Below, piece by piece: positions 15,914-25,558 of a stretch of 64,000 bases of DNA. Source of the DNA: Propionispora vibrioides. Its GTDB lineage: Bacteria > Bacillota > Negativicutes > Propionisporales > Propionisporaceae. How positions within the stretch are numbered: the first letter of the stretch is position 1; every line of letters starts with the position of its first letter. The stretch lies in the NCBI RefSeq assembly GCF_900110485.1, contig NZ_FODY01000001.1:62001-126000 (forward strand), in the 5' to 3' direction. Under the pieces are notes generated by a model. The model was not told the DNA's origin and made no database searches. It worked only from the letters and a program-made list of their open reading frames with translations. The position numbers were made by a program, and so were the translations under genes.

Positions 15914-17926
15914 GTGTTTACAAAGATAAAAAAACGGGATGGCCGCGAAGTTAATTTTGATGAAGCAAAAATAACAGAGGCAATTTTCAAGGCTGCCAAG
16001 GCGGTTGGCGGAGCGGACAAGCAGCTGGCGATTGAATTAACCTTGGATGTCTTAAAGTATCTTAAGCGGGAATACACTGGGCGCACTTTTACGGTTGAAG
16101 ATGTGCAGGATGCGGTTGAAAAAATTCTGATTGAGAAGGGTCATGCCAAGACAGCAAAGGCTTATATCATATATAGAAATAAACGGACAAGCATACGGGA
16201 AGCGCAGTCTTATCTGATGGATGCCGTGGCGGAAATACTAGTGGAAACCAGCCGGGAAAATGCCAATGTATCCAATTCTCCTTCGGCTAAGATGCTGCAA
16301 ATTGCCAGCGCTGCCAGCAAAGCCTATTATCTTAATCGATTGATTCCGGAAAATATAGCGCAGGCCCACACACGGGGAGACATCCATATCCACGATCTTG
16401 ATTTTTACGGCAAAACGCTGACTTGCGTACAAATTCCACTAGGCAGATTATTAACCAATGGCTTTAATAATGGTCACGGCTATATACGTCCGCCTAAACG
16501 TCCTTCTTCTGCAACCGCTTTGGCAGCCATTGTTTTGCAAAGCTCGCAAAATGACATGCACGGCGGACAATCTTTTGCGTTTTTTGACCGCGATATGGCT
16601 CCCTTTATGGAAAACGCGACGGAAGAGGAAGTATACCAGGCAATGGAGGCATTAATCTATAACCTCAATTCCATGCACAGCCGGGCCGGTGCTCAGGTGC
16701 CGTTTTCCAGTTTAAATGTAGGCACCGATACTTCACCGGCCGGACGCAGAGTAACCAAAAACCTTCTGCTGGCCTACGAGAAAGGACTTGGCCATGGCGA
16801 AAACCCGATATTCCCTAACATCATCTTCCGGGTAAAAGAAGGGATTAGTCTTAATCCCGGTGATCCCAACTATGATCTGTTCAAACTGGCAATCCGGGTA
16901 GCCGCCCAACGGTTAAACCCGACTTTCAGTTTTATGGACTCATCCTTTAACAAAGAGTATAATGATCAAGTAGGTTATATGGGATGCCGCACCCGGGTCA
17001 TGTCCAACATCTGCGGGCCGGAAGTGACTGATGGGCGGGGTAATTTAAGCTTTACTACCATCAATTTGCCGCGATTGGCAATCAAAGCGGAACGGGATTT
17101 GGTTAAATTTTATCAAAGCCTGTCCGATCTGATTAATCTAACCTGTGAGCAGCTCTTCCATCGTTACCAGGTGCAGGCGGCCTTAAAAGTAAAGGATATG
17201 CCCTTTTTGATGGGACAGGGGCTCTATTTGGATTCCGACAAGCTATTGCCCAATGATACCATCGAAGATGTGATCAAACACGGCTCCCTGTCGGTCGGCT
17301 TTATTGGTCTGGCGGAAACGCTGATCGCCTTAACCGGTAGTCATCATGGCGAAAGTACGGATTCCCAGGTTCTAGGTGAGGAAATTGTTGCCTTTATGCG
17401 CAACAAAGTAGATAAAGCGGCCGAAAAGTACAATTTGAATTACTCGCTCCTGGCGACGCCGGCTGAAGGCCTGTCGGGAAGATTTATCAAAATGGATCGC
17501 CGGGAATACGGACTCATCCCCGGTGTTACTGATAAAGAATACTACACTAATTCTTTTCATGTTCCCGTCTCATACTCTATTAGCGTATTTGAGAAAATGA
17601 AAATTGAAGGCACTTACCATAAATATACGAATGCCGGCCATATCAGCTATGTGGAATTTACTTCGCCTCCCGTCAATAATCTTAATGCAGTAGAAGACAT
17701 TATCCGCTATATGAAAGAGTGCGATATCGGATATGCAGGAATTAATTTCCCCATAGATTTTTGTGAAAGCTGCGGGCAGCTTGGCGTCATTGATGACGAA
17801 TGCTGCCCTGCCTGCGGTTCCGTCAAAGTGCGGCGTGTACGCCGGATCACCGGATATTTAAGTACAGTCGAAAGATTTAATGACGCTAAATCCCGTGAGT
17901 TGAATGACCGGATTGCTCATGTGTAA
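15914..17926 (+). CDS. nrdD: Anaerobic (class III) ribonucleoside-triphosphate reductase
   Basis: The 670-residue enzyme reduces ribonucleotides under anaerobic conditions with a glycyl radical. An ATP-cone (about residues 3-95) is followed by the catalytic barrel (HIHDLDFYG, SFAFFDRDMAPF) and a C-terminal zinc site (CESCGQ and CPACGS). The glycyl radical loop RRITGYLSTVERFND lies close to the end. The start is GTG behind GTGAGGAA. The activating enzyme gene nrdG follows. Confidence 0.97.
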   Translation: MFTKIKKRDGREVNFDEAKITEAIFKAAKAVGGADKQLAIELTLDVLKYLKREYTGRTFTVEDVQDAVEKILIEKGHAKTAKAYIIYRNKRTSIREAQSYLMDAVAEILVETSRENANVSNSPSAKMLQIASAASKAYYLNRLIPENIAQAHTRGDIHIHDLDFYGKTLTCVQIPLGRLLTNGFNNGHGYIRPPKRPSSATALAAIVLQSSQNDMHGGQSFAFFDRDMAPFMENATEEEVYQAMEALIYNLNSMHSRAGAQVPFSSLNVGTDTSPAGRRVTKNLLLAYEKGLGHGENPIFPNIIFRVKEGISLNPGDPNYDLFKLAIRVAAQRLNPTFSFMDSSFNKEYNDQVGYMGCRTRVMSNICGPEVTDGRGNLSFTTINLPRLAIKAERDLVKFYQSLSDLINLTCEQLFHRYQVQAALKVKDMPFLMGQGLYLDSDKLLPNDTIEDVIKHGSLSVGFIGLAETLIALTGSHHGESTDSQVLGEEIVAFMRNKVDKAAEKYNLNYSLLATPAEGLSGRFIKMDRREYGLIPGVTDKEYYTNSFHVPVSYSISVFEKMKIEGTYHKYTNAGHISYVEFTSPPVNNLNAVEDIIRYMKECDIGYAGINFPIDFCESCGQLGVIDDECCPACGSVKVRRVRRITGYLSTVERFNDAKSRELNDRIAHV

Positions 17927-17950
17927 GCTACAAACAGGGAGATGGATACA

Positions 17951-18448
17951 TTGATTCGTTACGCAGATATAGTTGGTGAATCCATCGTAGATGGTGTCGG
18001 CATTCGGGTGTCTGCTTTTTTACAAGGCTGTCCCCGTTATTGCCCAGGCTGTCATAATCCGAAGCTGCTGGCTGCCGAGGGAGGAACTTTAGTGACAGAG
18101 GAGGCTTTTGCCGGCTTATTGCTAAAGAAGATAACGCCGTTGCATCAGGGTATCACCTTTACTGGTGGTGACCCGCTACTGCAGCCCGAGGCTGTCCTGA
18201 AAGTCATCCTGTTATTGCGAAAAAGCGCTCCCCGGTTAAATATTTGGCTGTATACGGGGTATACTTTTGATGAGGTATGTCACTGGGAGATTATGCAGTA
18301 TATTGATGTTTTAGTTGACGGACCGTTTATCCTGGAAAAGCGGGATATTAGTCTTCCCTGGCGTGGATCCAGCAATCAACGAGTTATTAACGTGCCGGAC
18401 TCACTGCGGAGCGGCAAAGTCGTGGAAATGCTGTTTGAAAGTCATTGA
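17951..18448 (+). CDS. nrdG: Anaerobic ribonucleotide reductase activating protein
   Basis: The radical SAM enzyme of about 165 residues carries CPRYCPGC (CX3CX2C) for the [4Fe-4S] cluster and FTGGDPLLQPEA. It installs the glycyl radical in NrdD. An ATG at 17942 abuts the AGGGAG ribosome site with no spacing, so the TTG at 17951 (9 bp away, giving IRYADIVGES) is more likely. Confidence 0.95.
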   Translation: MIRYADIVGESIVDGVGIRVSAFLQGCPRYCPGCHNPKLLAAEGGTLVTEEAFAGLLLKKITPLHQGITFTGGDPLLQPEAVLKVILLLRKSAPRLNIWLYTGYTFDEVCHWEIMQYIDVLVDGPFILEKRDISLPWRGSSNQRVINVPDSLRSGKVVEMLFESH

Positions 18449-18550
18449 TTGATTTTAATCCATAGTTTCAACAAAACAGTGGTTCTCTAACTTGACAGCT
18501 ACCGGCTAAAAGAATAGGCTTACAACAGATCATATAAGGCTTGTTCTTTT

Positions 18551-20341
18551 ATGGGTTGTAGGTCTATTCCGCTTTTATCGGTCCGGTTAGAAGATATATG
18601 TATTGGGGTTGATCGGTTGTCCTGGCTTCTAAAAGAAAAATTAAAAAATCAATTAACCACGGAAAAGGGAGCAAAAATATTCGCTCCAGGTTCCCGGAAC
18701 GGCTTTGCTTTGGTGTATCCCAACACCTATTACGTGGGAATGTCTAACCTAGGCATGCATATTATTTATAAATGCATTAATGACAGGAAGGATACTGCCT
18801 GTGAGCGTGTTTTTCTGCCTGATAAAAAAACCGAACAGGAGTATCTGCGCACCAACACGCCGTTGATGACATTAGAAACGCAGCGTCCGTTGTATGAGTT
18901 CCCTTTGATTGGTTTTTCAGTTACCTTTGAAATGGATTACTTCAACCTTATCAAGGTACTGGACATGGGCAAAGTTCCTGTTTTGGCCGCCGAAAGGACG
19001 GAGACCGATCCATTGGTTATCATTGGCGGCCCTTGTGCTACCTTCAATCCGGAACCGTTAGCCGATTTTGTGGATATATGTATTATCGGTGAAGGTGAGG
19101 AAGTCATCCAGGATCTGCTGGATACCTATTATGCCGAGCGTCATAAACCGCGTAAGGAGCTTTTAGCAGCATTAGCGCAAATTGAAGGTATCTACGTTCC
19201 CGGATTTTCGACTTTTCACTATGACTCAAACGGCAAAATCACTGCCCGGGAAACGACACCAGGAATTCCGCCTATTACCAGACGGCGCTGGATTAAGAAT
19301 TTAGAGCAGTTTGAAGCACAAACGGTTATTGTCACAGCAGACACTGAATTTGGCTCTATGTTTCTGATTGAGGTTGCCAGAGGCTGTGGACGTCATTGCC
19401 GGTTTTGCATGGCTGGGTATTGTTTCCGCAATCCACGGATTCGTTCACTGGCAAGAATAAAACAAGCTATTGGGCAGGCTAAACAGTTAAATCTGAAAGT
19501 CGGCCTGATGGGGGCCGCCATATCGGATCATCCGAATATCGATGATATTTGCGAAGAAATCGTGCAGCAAGACTTGAATATGTCGGTAGCCTCCCTGCGG
19601 GCTGATTCACTGACCCCACGCTTGGTCAAAGCCCTGGCGGTCAGCAATCACAAAACGGTAACCTTAGCCCCCGAAGCGGCCAGCATCAGAATGAGGGATG
19701 TAATTAACAAGGGCATCACTGATGAGCACATGTACCAGGCAATCCACCTGGCCATCGCTGCCGGAATCCATAATATACGGCTCTATATTATGATCGACCT
19801 GCCTTTTGAGCGGGATGAGGATATTGAGGAAATTATCCTGATGGCCCGAAAGTTTAAGGAGTATATGAAAAAATTAGGCAGCGCCGGTAAATTGACACTA
19901 AGCATCAATCCCTTTATTCCTAAACCGTTCACTCCGTTTCAATGGCTTGCGGTTTCTCCCGTTGCCACAATTGAAGCTAAATTAAAACACATTCAGACCT
20001 CACTAAAAAAAGATAAAAATATCGAAGTATTGGCGGAAACCCCCAAGGAATCCAACATTCAAGGCATCCTGGCGCGGGGCGACCGCCGTCTGGGTTCAGC
20101 TTTACTAACCGCATACCGGTTAGGCGGTTATAAGCACTTTAAGCGGGCAATGCGGGAATATAACCTGCAGGAAGAGTTCTATCTCTATCGCACCAGGGAT
20201 GAGGCGGAAATATTTCCCTGGAGTCACCTGAATATGGGCTTTCATGCCGAATATCTCTGGCAGGAACTGCAGCGGGCCGATAGCGGGCAAACGACTCCGC
20301 CCTGCACCAACCATTGTACACGTTGTGGAGTTTGTAATTGA
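18551..20341 (+). CDS. B12-binding-like radical SAM protein (TIGR03960-like)
   Basis: The protein of up to 596 residues has an N-terminal B12-binding-like region (LVYPNTYYVGMSNLGMHIIY, VIIGGPCATFNPEPLADF), then a radical SAM core with EVARGCGRHCRFCMAGY (CX3CX2C) and NPFIPKPFTPFQW. The C-terminus ends with a cysteine cluster (CTNHCTRCGVC) that may bind a further iron-sulfur centre. TIGR03960 proteins often come with a TIGR03936 partner before the rne/rng genes, which is absent here. The start is uncertain: no good ribosome site precedes the ATG at 18551, and the family's PARY-GGE N-terminus is missing. The reaction is unknown. Confidence 0.8.
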   Translation: MGCRSIPLLSVRLEDICIGVDRLSWLLKEKLKNQLTTEKGAKIFAPGSRNGFALVYPNTYYVGMSNLGMHIIYKCINDRKDTACERVFLPDKKTEQEYLRTNTPLMTLETQRPLYEFPLIGFSVTFEMDYFNLIKVLDMGKVPVLAAERTETDPLVIIGGPCATFNPEPLADFVDICIIGEGEEVIQDLLDTYYAERHKPRKELLAALAQIEGIYVPGFSTFHYDSNGKITARETTPGIPPITRRRWIKNLEQFEAQTVIVTADTEFGSMFLIEVARGCGRHCRFCMAGYCFRNPRIRSLARIKQAIGQAKQLNLKVGLMGAAISDHPNIDDICEEIVQQDLNMSVASLRADSLTPRLVKALAVSNHKTVTLAPEAASIRMRDVINKGITDEHMYQAIHLAIAAGIHNIRLYIMIDLPFERDEDIEEIILMARKFKEYMKKLGSAGKLTLSINPFIPKPFTPFQWLAVSPVATIEAKLKHIQTSLKKDKNIEVLAETPKESNIQGILARGDRRLGSALLTAYRLGGYKHFKRAMREYNLQEEFYLYRTRDEAEIFPWSHLNMGFHAEYLWQELQRADSGQTTPPCTNHCTRCGVCN

Positions 20342-20355
20342 AGGGAGGAGCTACT

Positions 20356-21165
20356 TTGGGAACGTTCTCAATCCAGCATAGGGAGGGTATCTGGAATGGT
20401 ACCTTTAGTCACTTTAGCGCTTTTGGTCTGAAACATGGCGTTTCTGCCAGGCTGGGAGGAGCCAGCAACGAGCCGTTTACTTCTTTAAATTTGGCTCTTC
20501 ACGTAGGGGATGACCCGGATACCGTCCGGATAAACAGGCAGTTATACTGCCGGACGCTGGATATTCCTGCTGCAGCCCTGGTGACAGCCGAGCAAATACA
20601 CAGTGACTCGATTCATCTGGTTACCGCACAGGATTATGGCCGGGGAGCCATCAATTACCAGGAAGCCTTCCCGGAAACCGACGCATTGATTACTCAGGTT
20701 CCGGGGATTCCCTTGATGTTGTTTTTTGCTGATTGCGTACCGGTGCTTATTTTTGATCCGGTACAGCGGGTTATTGCCGTAGTACACGCCGGCTGGAAAG
20801 GCACGGTGGCCCTATTGGCCCGTAAAACAGTTCTAGCGATGCAGAGCTATTGCCAAACACAGCCCGAAGACTGTCTAGTGGGCATAGCTCCTTCGATTGG
20901 TCCTTGTTGTTACAAGGTAGATACGCCGGTCATCGAACGGTTAAAAGCAAGCTTCGTTCATTGGGAGTCGCTGCTAAAAAAGGAAGAAACTCATTGGAAA
21001 CTGAATTTATGGGAAGCCAACCGCCAGCAATTACGGGAAATAGGTGTAAAGGACGAAAATATTATCAATAGTCAGGTCTGCACTGCCTGCAATTCCAGTC
21101 TGTTCTTTTCTTATCGTAAAGAGCAGGGAAAAACAGGACGTTTAGCAGCATTTATCATGTTGTAA
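20356..21165 (+). CDS. pgeF: Purine nucleoside phosphorylase/multicopper-like PgeF (YlmD/YfiH)
   Basis: The protein of about 269 residues has the family marks FADCVPVLIFDP, VVHAGWKGTV and APSIGPCCYKV, with the zinc-binding Cys/His residues these contain. Homologues (YfiH, LACC1) act on purine nucleosides and have been linked to peptidoglycan fidelity. GGGAGGAG at 20343-20350 supports the TTG at 20356 rather than the earlier TTG at 20338. It opens the division cluster as ylmD does in Bacillus. Confidence 0.92.
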   Translation: MGTFSIQHREGIWNGTFSHFSAFGLKHGVSARLGGASNEPFTSLNLALHVGDDPDTVRINRQLYCRTLDIPAAALVTAEQIHSDSIHLVTAQDYGRGAINYQEAFPETDALITQVPGIPLMLFFADCVPVLIFDPVQRVIAVVHAGWKGTVALLARKTVLAMQSYCQTQPEDCLVGIAPSIGPCCYKVDTPVIERLKASFVHWESLLKKEETHWKLNLWEANRQQLREIGVKDENIINSQVCTACNSSLFFSYRKEQGKTGRLAAFIML

Positions 21166-21180
21166 CCGATTAATAATTAG

Positions 21181-21228
21181 ACCTTGCCTGCAATGATTAG
21201 TTATTGTTGAAGGTAAGGTTTATTCTAT
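21181..21228 (+). terminator. Probable terminator after pgeF
   Basis: ACCTTGCCTGCAA and TTGAAGGTAAGGT form an imperfect stem followed by a T-rich stretch. Confidence 0.6.
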
Positions 21229-21345
21229 TTACCATAACCGGATTTATTTTTTCAATTTATAAAATAATTTATGGAATATAAGAGGTAACTAGAGGAAAAT
21301 TATGTTTATTCGAGAATAATATATATATCCGGCAGGAGGATTATT

Positions 21346-22044
21346 ATGTCTATACGGAATTGTCTAAATCAAATACAGGAAAATATTGAAAAGACCTTAC
21401 AGACAAGAACGGTCCCGCCGTTATGTCCGGATAGTGGTGTAAAGTTACTGGCCATTACCAAGAATCAGGGCGTGCCAGTTATCGAAGAAGCCATTCGTAA
21501 CGGAATTACAGCCATTGGTGAAAATCGGGTGCAGGAAGCGCTGCAAAAGCACGCGGCGTTACCTGAAGTGGAGCTTCATCTCGTAGGTCATCTGCAAACA
21601 AATAAAGTAAAGCAGGCTGTGCGCCTGTTCCACCTGATTCACTCCATTGACAGTGAAAAATTAGTCATTGAAGTTGACAAAGCTGCCGGCAGTTTTAATA
21701 CGTGTCAGGATATACTGCTGCAGGTTAATGTCGCCGGAGAGGAAACCAAGTATGGTGTAACGCCGCAGGAGGTTATTTCGCTAGGACGCCGCATCAGTGA
21801 TTTGGAACATGTGCGCCTCTGCGGACTGATGACGATTGCTCCCTACTATGAAACTCCGGAAGAAGCGCGTCCTATTTTTAGTGAAATGTATCAATTGTTC
21901 AAAGAACTGGAATCCTGTCAGTTTCCCGGCCATCATCTGAAATGGCTGTCGATGGGGATGACGAACGACTACATAGTTGCAGTGGAAGAAGGCGCCAATA
22001 TCGTGCGTATTGGTACCGGTATTTTCGGGCAAAGACAATATTAA
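21346..22044 (+). CDS. YggS family pyridoxal phosphate homeostasis protein
   Basis: The 232-residue alanine-racemase-like TIM-barrel protein shows the PLP lysine in LLAITKNQG, IGENRVQEALQK, HLVGHLQTNKVK and LSMGMTNDY near the end. YggS/YlmE proteins bind PLP without a known catalytic role and balance B6 and amino acid pools. GCAGGAGGA precedes ATG. It is the ylmE position of the conserved division cluster. Confidence 0.94.
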   Translation: MSIRNCLNQIQENIEKTLQTRTVPPLCPDSGVKLLAITKNQGVPVIEEAIRNGITAIGENRVQEALQKHAALPEVELHLVGHLQTNKVKQAVRLFHLIHSIDSEKLVIEVDKAAGSFNTCQDILLQVNVAGEETKYGVTPQEVISLGRRISDLEHVRLCGLMTIAPYYETPEEARPIFSEMYQLFKELESCQFPGHHLKWLSMGMTNDYIVAVEEGANIVRIGTGIFGQRQY

Positions 22045-22070
22045 AGGTCAGAAAGAGGAGGCATACGTAT

Positions 22071-22505
22071 ATGAAGTTTATGGAAAAGGTATGGGGCAGC
22101 TTAGGTTTATTTGAGCCACTGGAGCCCGAAGAAGAACGTGCAACAAAGGTGGAAGAACCTGAATACAAACAGAAAAAACTCGGCAGTAATAATATAGTAA
22201 ACTTACCTACTGCGCAGAAACAAATGAAAGTAATGGTTGTCGAGCCATTTTCTTTTGATGACGCGCAAACGGTAGCTGATTATCTAAAAAACAGAAAACC
22301 GGTGGTTGTAAATTTTGAAAGCAGTGAAAAAGAAGTAGCTAAACGCATGATTGATTTCATCAGCGGGACTACGTATGCCTTGGGGGGAACAATACAGAAA
22401 ATCGGCAACGACATTTTCCTATGTGCCCCGACCAATGTTGATGTCTCATATAGCTCGCATGAGGATAGCGGTGACAAAGTTATCCTGCCTTGGGCCAATA
22501 AGTGA
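22071..22505 (+). CDS. sepF: Cell division protein SepF
   Basis: The 144-residue protein has an N-terminal membrane-binding amphipathic helix (MKFMEKVWGSLGLF), an acidic linker and the SepF/DUF552 domain (VMVVEPFSFDDAQTVADYL, RMIDFISGTTYALGG). SepF tethers FtsZ to the membrane. AGAGGAGG precedes the ATG at 22071; the frame extends further upstream in the shadow of yggS. Confidence 0.95.
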   Translation: MKFMEKVWGSLGLFEPLEPEEERATKVEEPEYKQKKLGSNNIVNLPTAQKQMKVMVVEPFSFDDAQTVADYLKNRKPVVVNFESSEKEVAKRMIDFISGTTYALGGTIQKIGNDIFLCAPTNVDVSYSSHEDSGDKVILPWANK

Positions 22506-22525
22506 ATTTTCTCTAGGGGGATACT

Positions 22526-23341
22526 ATGTTGCTACAAAATAAGAAGATTAGCTTTCTGGGCGGGGGGGCCATGGCGGAAGCCCTGATCCGGGGAATCTTA
22601 AAAGCGGGCTTGGTCAAACCGGAGCAGATCACTGCCAATGATATCTCGCAAGAACGGTTGCATTACCTGGCAGACCGGTATCAAATCCAGATTTCCCTGG
22701 AGGGGACAGCGGTGGCGGCTGAAGCCGATATATTATTTTTGACCGTCAAACCGCAAGTTATTAACCAGGTTTTAGAGCATGTCGCTTCCACGGTCAGAAA
22801 AGAAACCACCGTTATTTCTATTGTTGCCGGCTTTACGATTGCTGCACTGGAACAGGCATTGCCCCAGGTTCCGGTAGTGAGAGTAATGCCCAATACTCCG
22901 GTAGCTGTAGGGGAGGGAATGTCGGCCATTGCGCTGGGAACCTTTGCCGATGCGGGTATTGGTGAAATAGCTTCTGCTATTTTCTCTTCCGTTGGACAAG
23001 TTGTGAATTTACCGGAAAGCTTGCTGGATGCTGTGACCGGATTATCCGGCAGTGGACCGGGTTATGCTTTCGTTATTATTGATGCGCTAGCCGATGCCGG
23101 CGTACGGGCTGGTTTGCCCCGTGCCCAGGCACTGCTTTTATCGGCGCAAACCTTGTTAGGTGCCGCCAAGATGGTTATTGAAACCGGCGAGCATCCTGCC
23201 AAGCTCCGGGATATGGTCACATCGCCGGGAGGAACAACCATTGCCGGAATTCATGTACTGGAACAACAGGGCGTGCGGGCTGCTTTAAGTGATGCCGTTA
23301 TAGCTGCTGCTAATCGCTCACGCGAATTGGGGAAAAAGTAA
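22526..23341 (+). CDS. proC: Pyrroline-5-carboxylate reductase
   Basis: The 271-residue enzyme reduces pyrroline-5-carboxylate to proline. It has the N-terminal dinucleotide fold SFLGGGAMAEALIRGI, RVMPNTPVAVGEGM, and the signature TGLSGSGPGYAFVIIDALADAG. Its place between sepF and ylmH is where ylmG (yggT) usually lies. Its stop overlaps the ATG of the next gene by one base. Confidence 0.96.
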   Translation: MLLQNKKISFLGGGAMAEALIRGILKAGLVKPEQITANDISQERLHYLADRYQIQISLEGTAVAAEADILFLTVKPQVINQVLEHVASTVRKETTVISIVAGFTIAALEQALPQVPVVRVMPNTPVAVGEGMSAIALGTFADAGIGEIASAIFSSVGQVVNLPESLLDAVTGLSGSGPGYAFVIIDALADAGVRAGLPRAQALLLSAQTLLGAAKMVIETGEHPAKLRDMVTSPGGTTIAGIHVLEQQGVRAALSDAVIAAANRSRELGKK

Positions 23342-24129
23342 TGGCTGAGAGGGAAAAAATCTTACGATATTATCGTGCCAGCGGTGACGAAGCTGTAGCT
23401 GCCCAGTTGTTGGATTTAGCTGAAACTACTCTCCGGAGCCGCAAATATAAAATCAGCGATTTTCTTGATCCCTATGGGTTTACCATTGCCGAGACAATCA
23501 TTGCTCATTATGATGGCCGTCTAGTGCTGCAAGCGCTGGGCGGTTATGAAGATGCCGAACGCAATAAAGCTGTTTTTATAAGTAACGATTATTTAGGGAA
23601 AGTGGATTCGCCGCTAGCGGCCCTGCAAATAAGCTGGGATGGCCGCTATGATCATTTATCCCACCGGGATGTTCTCGGCGCCTTGATCGGCTTGGGTATT
23701 AAGCGAGAAGTTTTCGGTGATATCCTAATGCAGGGCGAACAATGTCAAATTATTGTTGACCGGACATTGGCCGCATTTATCTTGGAAAACCTTACTGATG
23801 TCGGTTCAGCCAGAGTAAGTGTGGCTGAAATTGCGCTTACCGACATTGTGGCACCGGAAAAAAAGGTCAAGGAAATCAAGACGACTGTTGCGTCCCTGCG
23901 ATTGGATGTGATTGCCGCCGCCGGCTTTGGTGTCTCCCGCAGCCGGATGGCCGATGAAATTGCGGCAGATAAAGTGAAGGTTAATTGGCAGAGTGCCAAA
24001 AACAGTGCTCAGACCGTGAAACAGGGTGATGTCCTTTCTATGCGTGGTCGTGGACGGGTAGAGGTATGTGAAATCATCGGACAAACGAAAAAAGGACGGA
24101 CCAGTATATTTTTAAAACGGTTTATATAG
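23341..24129 (+). CDS. S4-domain RNA-binding protein YlmH
   Basis: The 262-residue protein has an N-terminal YlmH domain ([34 protein letters not shown]) and a C-terminal S4 domain ([33 protein letters not shown]). YlmH binds the ribosome/50S peptidyl-tRNA complexes in quality control in Bacillus and sits beside divIVA, as here. Translation is coupled to proC (TAATG overlap). Confidence 0.92.
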   Translation: MAEREKILRYYRASGDEAVAAQLLDLAETTLRSRKYKISDFLDPYGFTIAETIIAHYDGRLVLQALGGYEDAERNKAVFISNDYLGKVDSPLAALQISWDGRYDHLSHRDVLGALIGLGIKREVFGDILMQGEQCQIIVDRTLAAFILENLTDVGSARVSVAEIALTDIVAPEKKVKEIKTTVASLRLDVIAAAGFGVSRSRMADEIAADKVKVNWQSAKNSAQTVKQGDVLSMRGRGRVEVCEIIGQTKKGRTSIFLKRFI

Positions 24130-24142
24130 TGGAGGTGGAAGA

Positions 24143-24595
24143 ATGCTAACACCATTAGATATTCATAATCAGGAATTCAAACGCAGCTTCCGTGGCTATA
24201 ACGAAGAAGAAGTGGATGAGTTTTTGGACCGGGTCATTAAAGATTATGAACAGCTATACCGGGAAAATATCGAAATTAAGGAATCTTTAGATCGTCTAAA
24301 TAGTAAGCTGGAACATTTTCAAAATATGGAAAACACTTTGCATAATACACTGGTGATTGCTCAAGAAACTGCAGAAGAAGTAAAGTTAAATGCTAAAAAA
24401 GAAACAGAACTATTAATTAAGGAAACGGAAATCAAAGCGCAAAAAATGATTGAAGAAGCCATGGGTAAGGTACGGAAAATGAATGGTGAGTATGAAGAAC
24501 TTCAAAAACAGGCACAGATTTTTCGCACCCGTATCAGAACACTGCTGCAAGCTCAACTGGAAATGGTAAAAAATGCAGAAGAAGACGATGTCTGA
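24143..24595 (+). CDS. divIVA: DivIVA domain cell division protein
   Basis: The 150-residue protein has the DivIVA N-terminus [20 protein letters not shown] and [17 protein letters not shown], followed by a long coiled coil to about residue 145. DivIVA recognises curved membrane at poles and septa and recruits division and sporulation proteins. GGAGGTGG precedes ATG. A terminator follows. Confidence 0.95.
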   Translation: MLTPLDIHNQEFKRSFRGYNEEEVDEFLDRVIKDYEQLYRENIEIKESLDRLNSKLEHFQNMENTLHNTLVIAQETAEEVKLNAKKETELLIKETEIKAQKMIEEAMGKVRKMNGEYEELQKQAQIFRTRIRTLLQAQLEMVKNAEEDDV

Positions 24596-24620
24596 TAAAT
24601 TGACATAGTAAAGTGATTTT

Positions 24621-24648
24621 AAAACCGGAAATTACCGGTTTTTTTTTT
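24621..24648 (+). terminator. Intrinsic terminator after divIVA
   Basis: AAAACCGG and CCGGTTTT form an 8-bp stem with a 6-nt loop and a following run of T. Confidence 0.9.
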
Positions 24649-24683
24649 ATTGATATGGGAACTATAAGCGGGGAGGATTCAGT

Positions 24684-24983
24684 ATGGCTAAGGAAAAGAA
24701 TGAATCGGAATTGCTTGCTCTCCAAATGGAAAAATTAGTACGGCATTTTGAGGCCCTGCGTATCGCCGACTATATGGAATTGCTGGAAAGACCGTTTCGA
24801 TTAATAGCCATAAATTTTGTGGCCGGCTTGTCCAGGGGGTTTGGCATAGCCATAGGAGCAACCTTGATTTTTGCTTTAATGCTGGAATTCTTGCGGCGCC
24901 TGATTATGTTGAATATTCCTGGAATTGGCGGCTTTATTGCCGAACTGATTCGTATTGTGGAAATGAAAAACGGTCAAATCTAA
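24684..24983 (+). CDS. DUF5665 membrane protein
   Basis: The 99-residue protein has a charged N-terminal part with YMELLERPFRLIAINFVAGLS and one or two membrane helices (about residues 45-75). It matches the DUF5665 pattern, a family of unknown function. GGGGAGGA precedes ATG. Confidence 0.75.
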   Translation: MAKEKNESELLALQMEKLVRHFEALRIADYMELLERPFRLIAINFVAGLSRGFGIAIGATLIFALMLEFLRRLIMLNIPGIGGFIAELIRIVEMKNGQI

Positions 24984-25011
24984 ACTGGTAAAATGTCCGG
25001 GGGGAATAGAA

Positions 25012-25539
25012 ATGACGGAAGAAATTTTCGAATGCATGAGGGAATCAAAAACAGTACGAAATTTTAGGCAGGACCCCATTACAGATGAAAGTCTTGCCAA
25101 GCTTATCGAAGCCGCCTGCTGGGCCCCCAGTGCCGGTAACCTACAGCCATGGTTTTTCTATGTAGTAAAAAACGAAAAGGTAAAGCAAAGGCTGGCCGCA
25201 GTCTGTACGGATCAGCCACAAGTTGCCGAAGCTCCTGTGGCCATCGTCGTTATGGCTGACCCGGCAAAATCAAATGAAAAATACGGAGAAAGAGGCGCCC
25301 AGCTCTATTGCCTTCAGGATACGGCTGCCGCTGCAGAAAATCTGTTATTGGCCGCCGAAAGCATGGGCCTGGCAACTTGCTGGGTCGGTAGCTTCGATGA
25401 GCCGCAGGTACAAAAATTGGTGGAAGCACCGCCGCGGTTGCGGGCTGTCGCCATTATCTGTGTAGGCTACAGTGATCAACAGATAAGCTCACCTAAAGAG
25501 CGATTGCGGGTGGCCGAGGTAACCAAAATAATTCATTAA
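25012..25539 (+). CDS. Nitroreductase family protein
   Basis: The 175-residue FMN-dependent oxidoreductase-like protein has RESKTVRNFRQDPITDESL, AACWAPSAGNLQPWFF, and GLATCWVGSF with the C-terminal region. The substrate is unknown; such enzymes reduce nitro compounds, quinones or flavins with NAD(P)H. GGGGGGAA precedes ATG. Confidence 0.9.
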   Translation: MTEEIFECMRESKTVRNFRQDPITDESLAKLIEAACWAPSAGNLQPWFFYVVKNEKVKQRLAAVCTDQPQVAEAPVAIVVMADPAKSNEKYGERGAQLYCLQDTAAAAENLLLAAESMGLATCWVGSFDEPQVQKLVEAPPRLRAVAIICVGYSDQQISSPKERLRVAEVTKIIH

Positions 25540-25558
25540 CAGTTACGGAGTGTATGAA

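Noticed and set aside
18470-18490. Fifth copy of repeat family A
   Set aside because: Only CAGTGGTTCTCTAA resembles one end; without a second end or inner blocks it may be chance.
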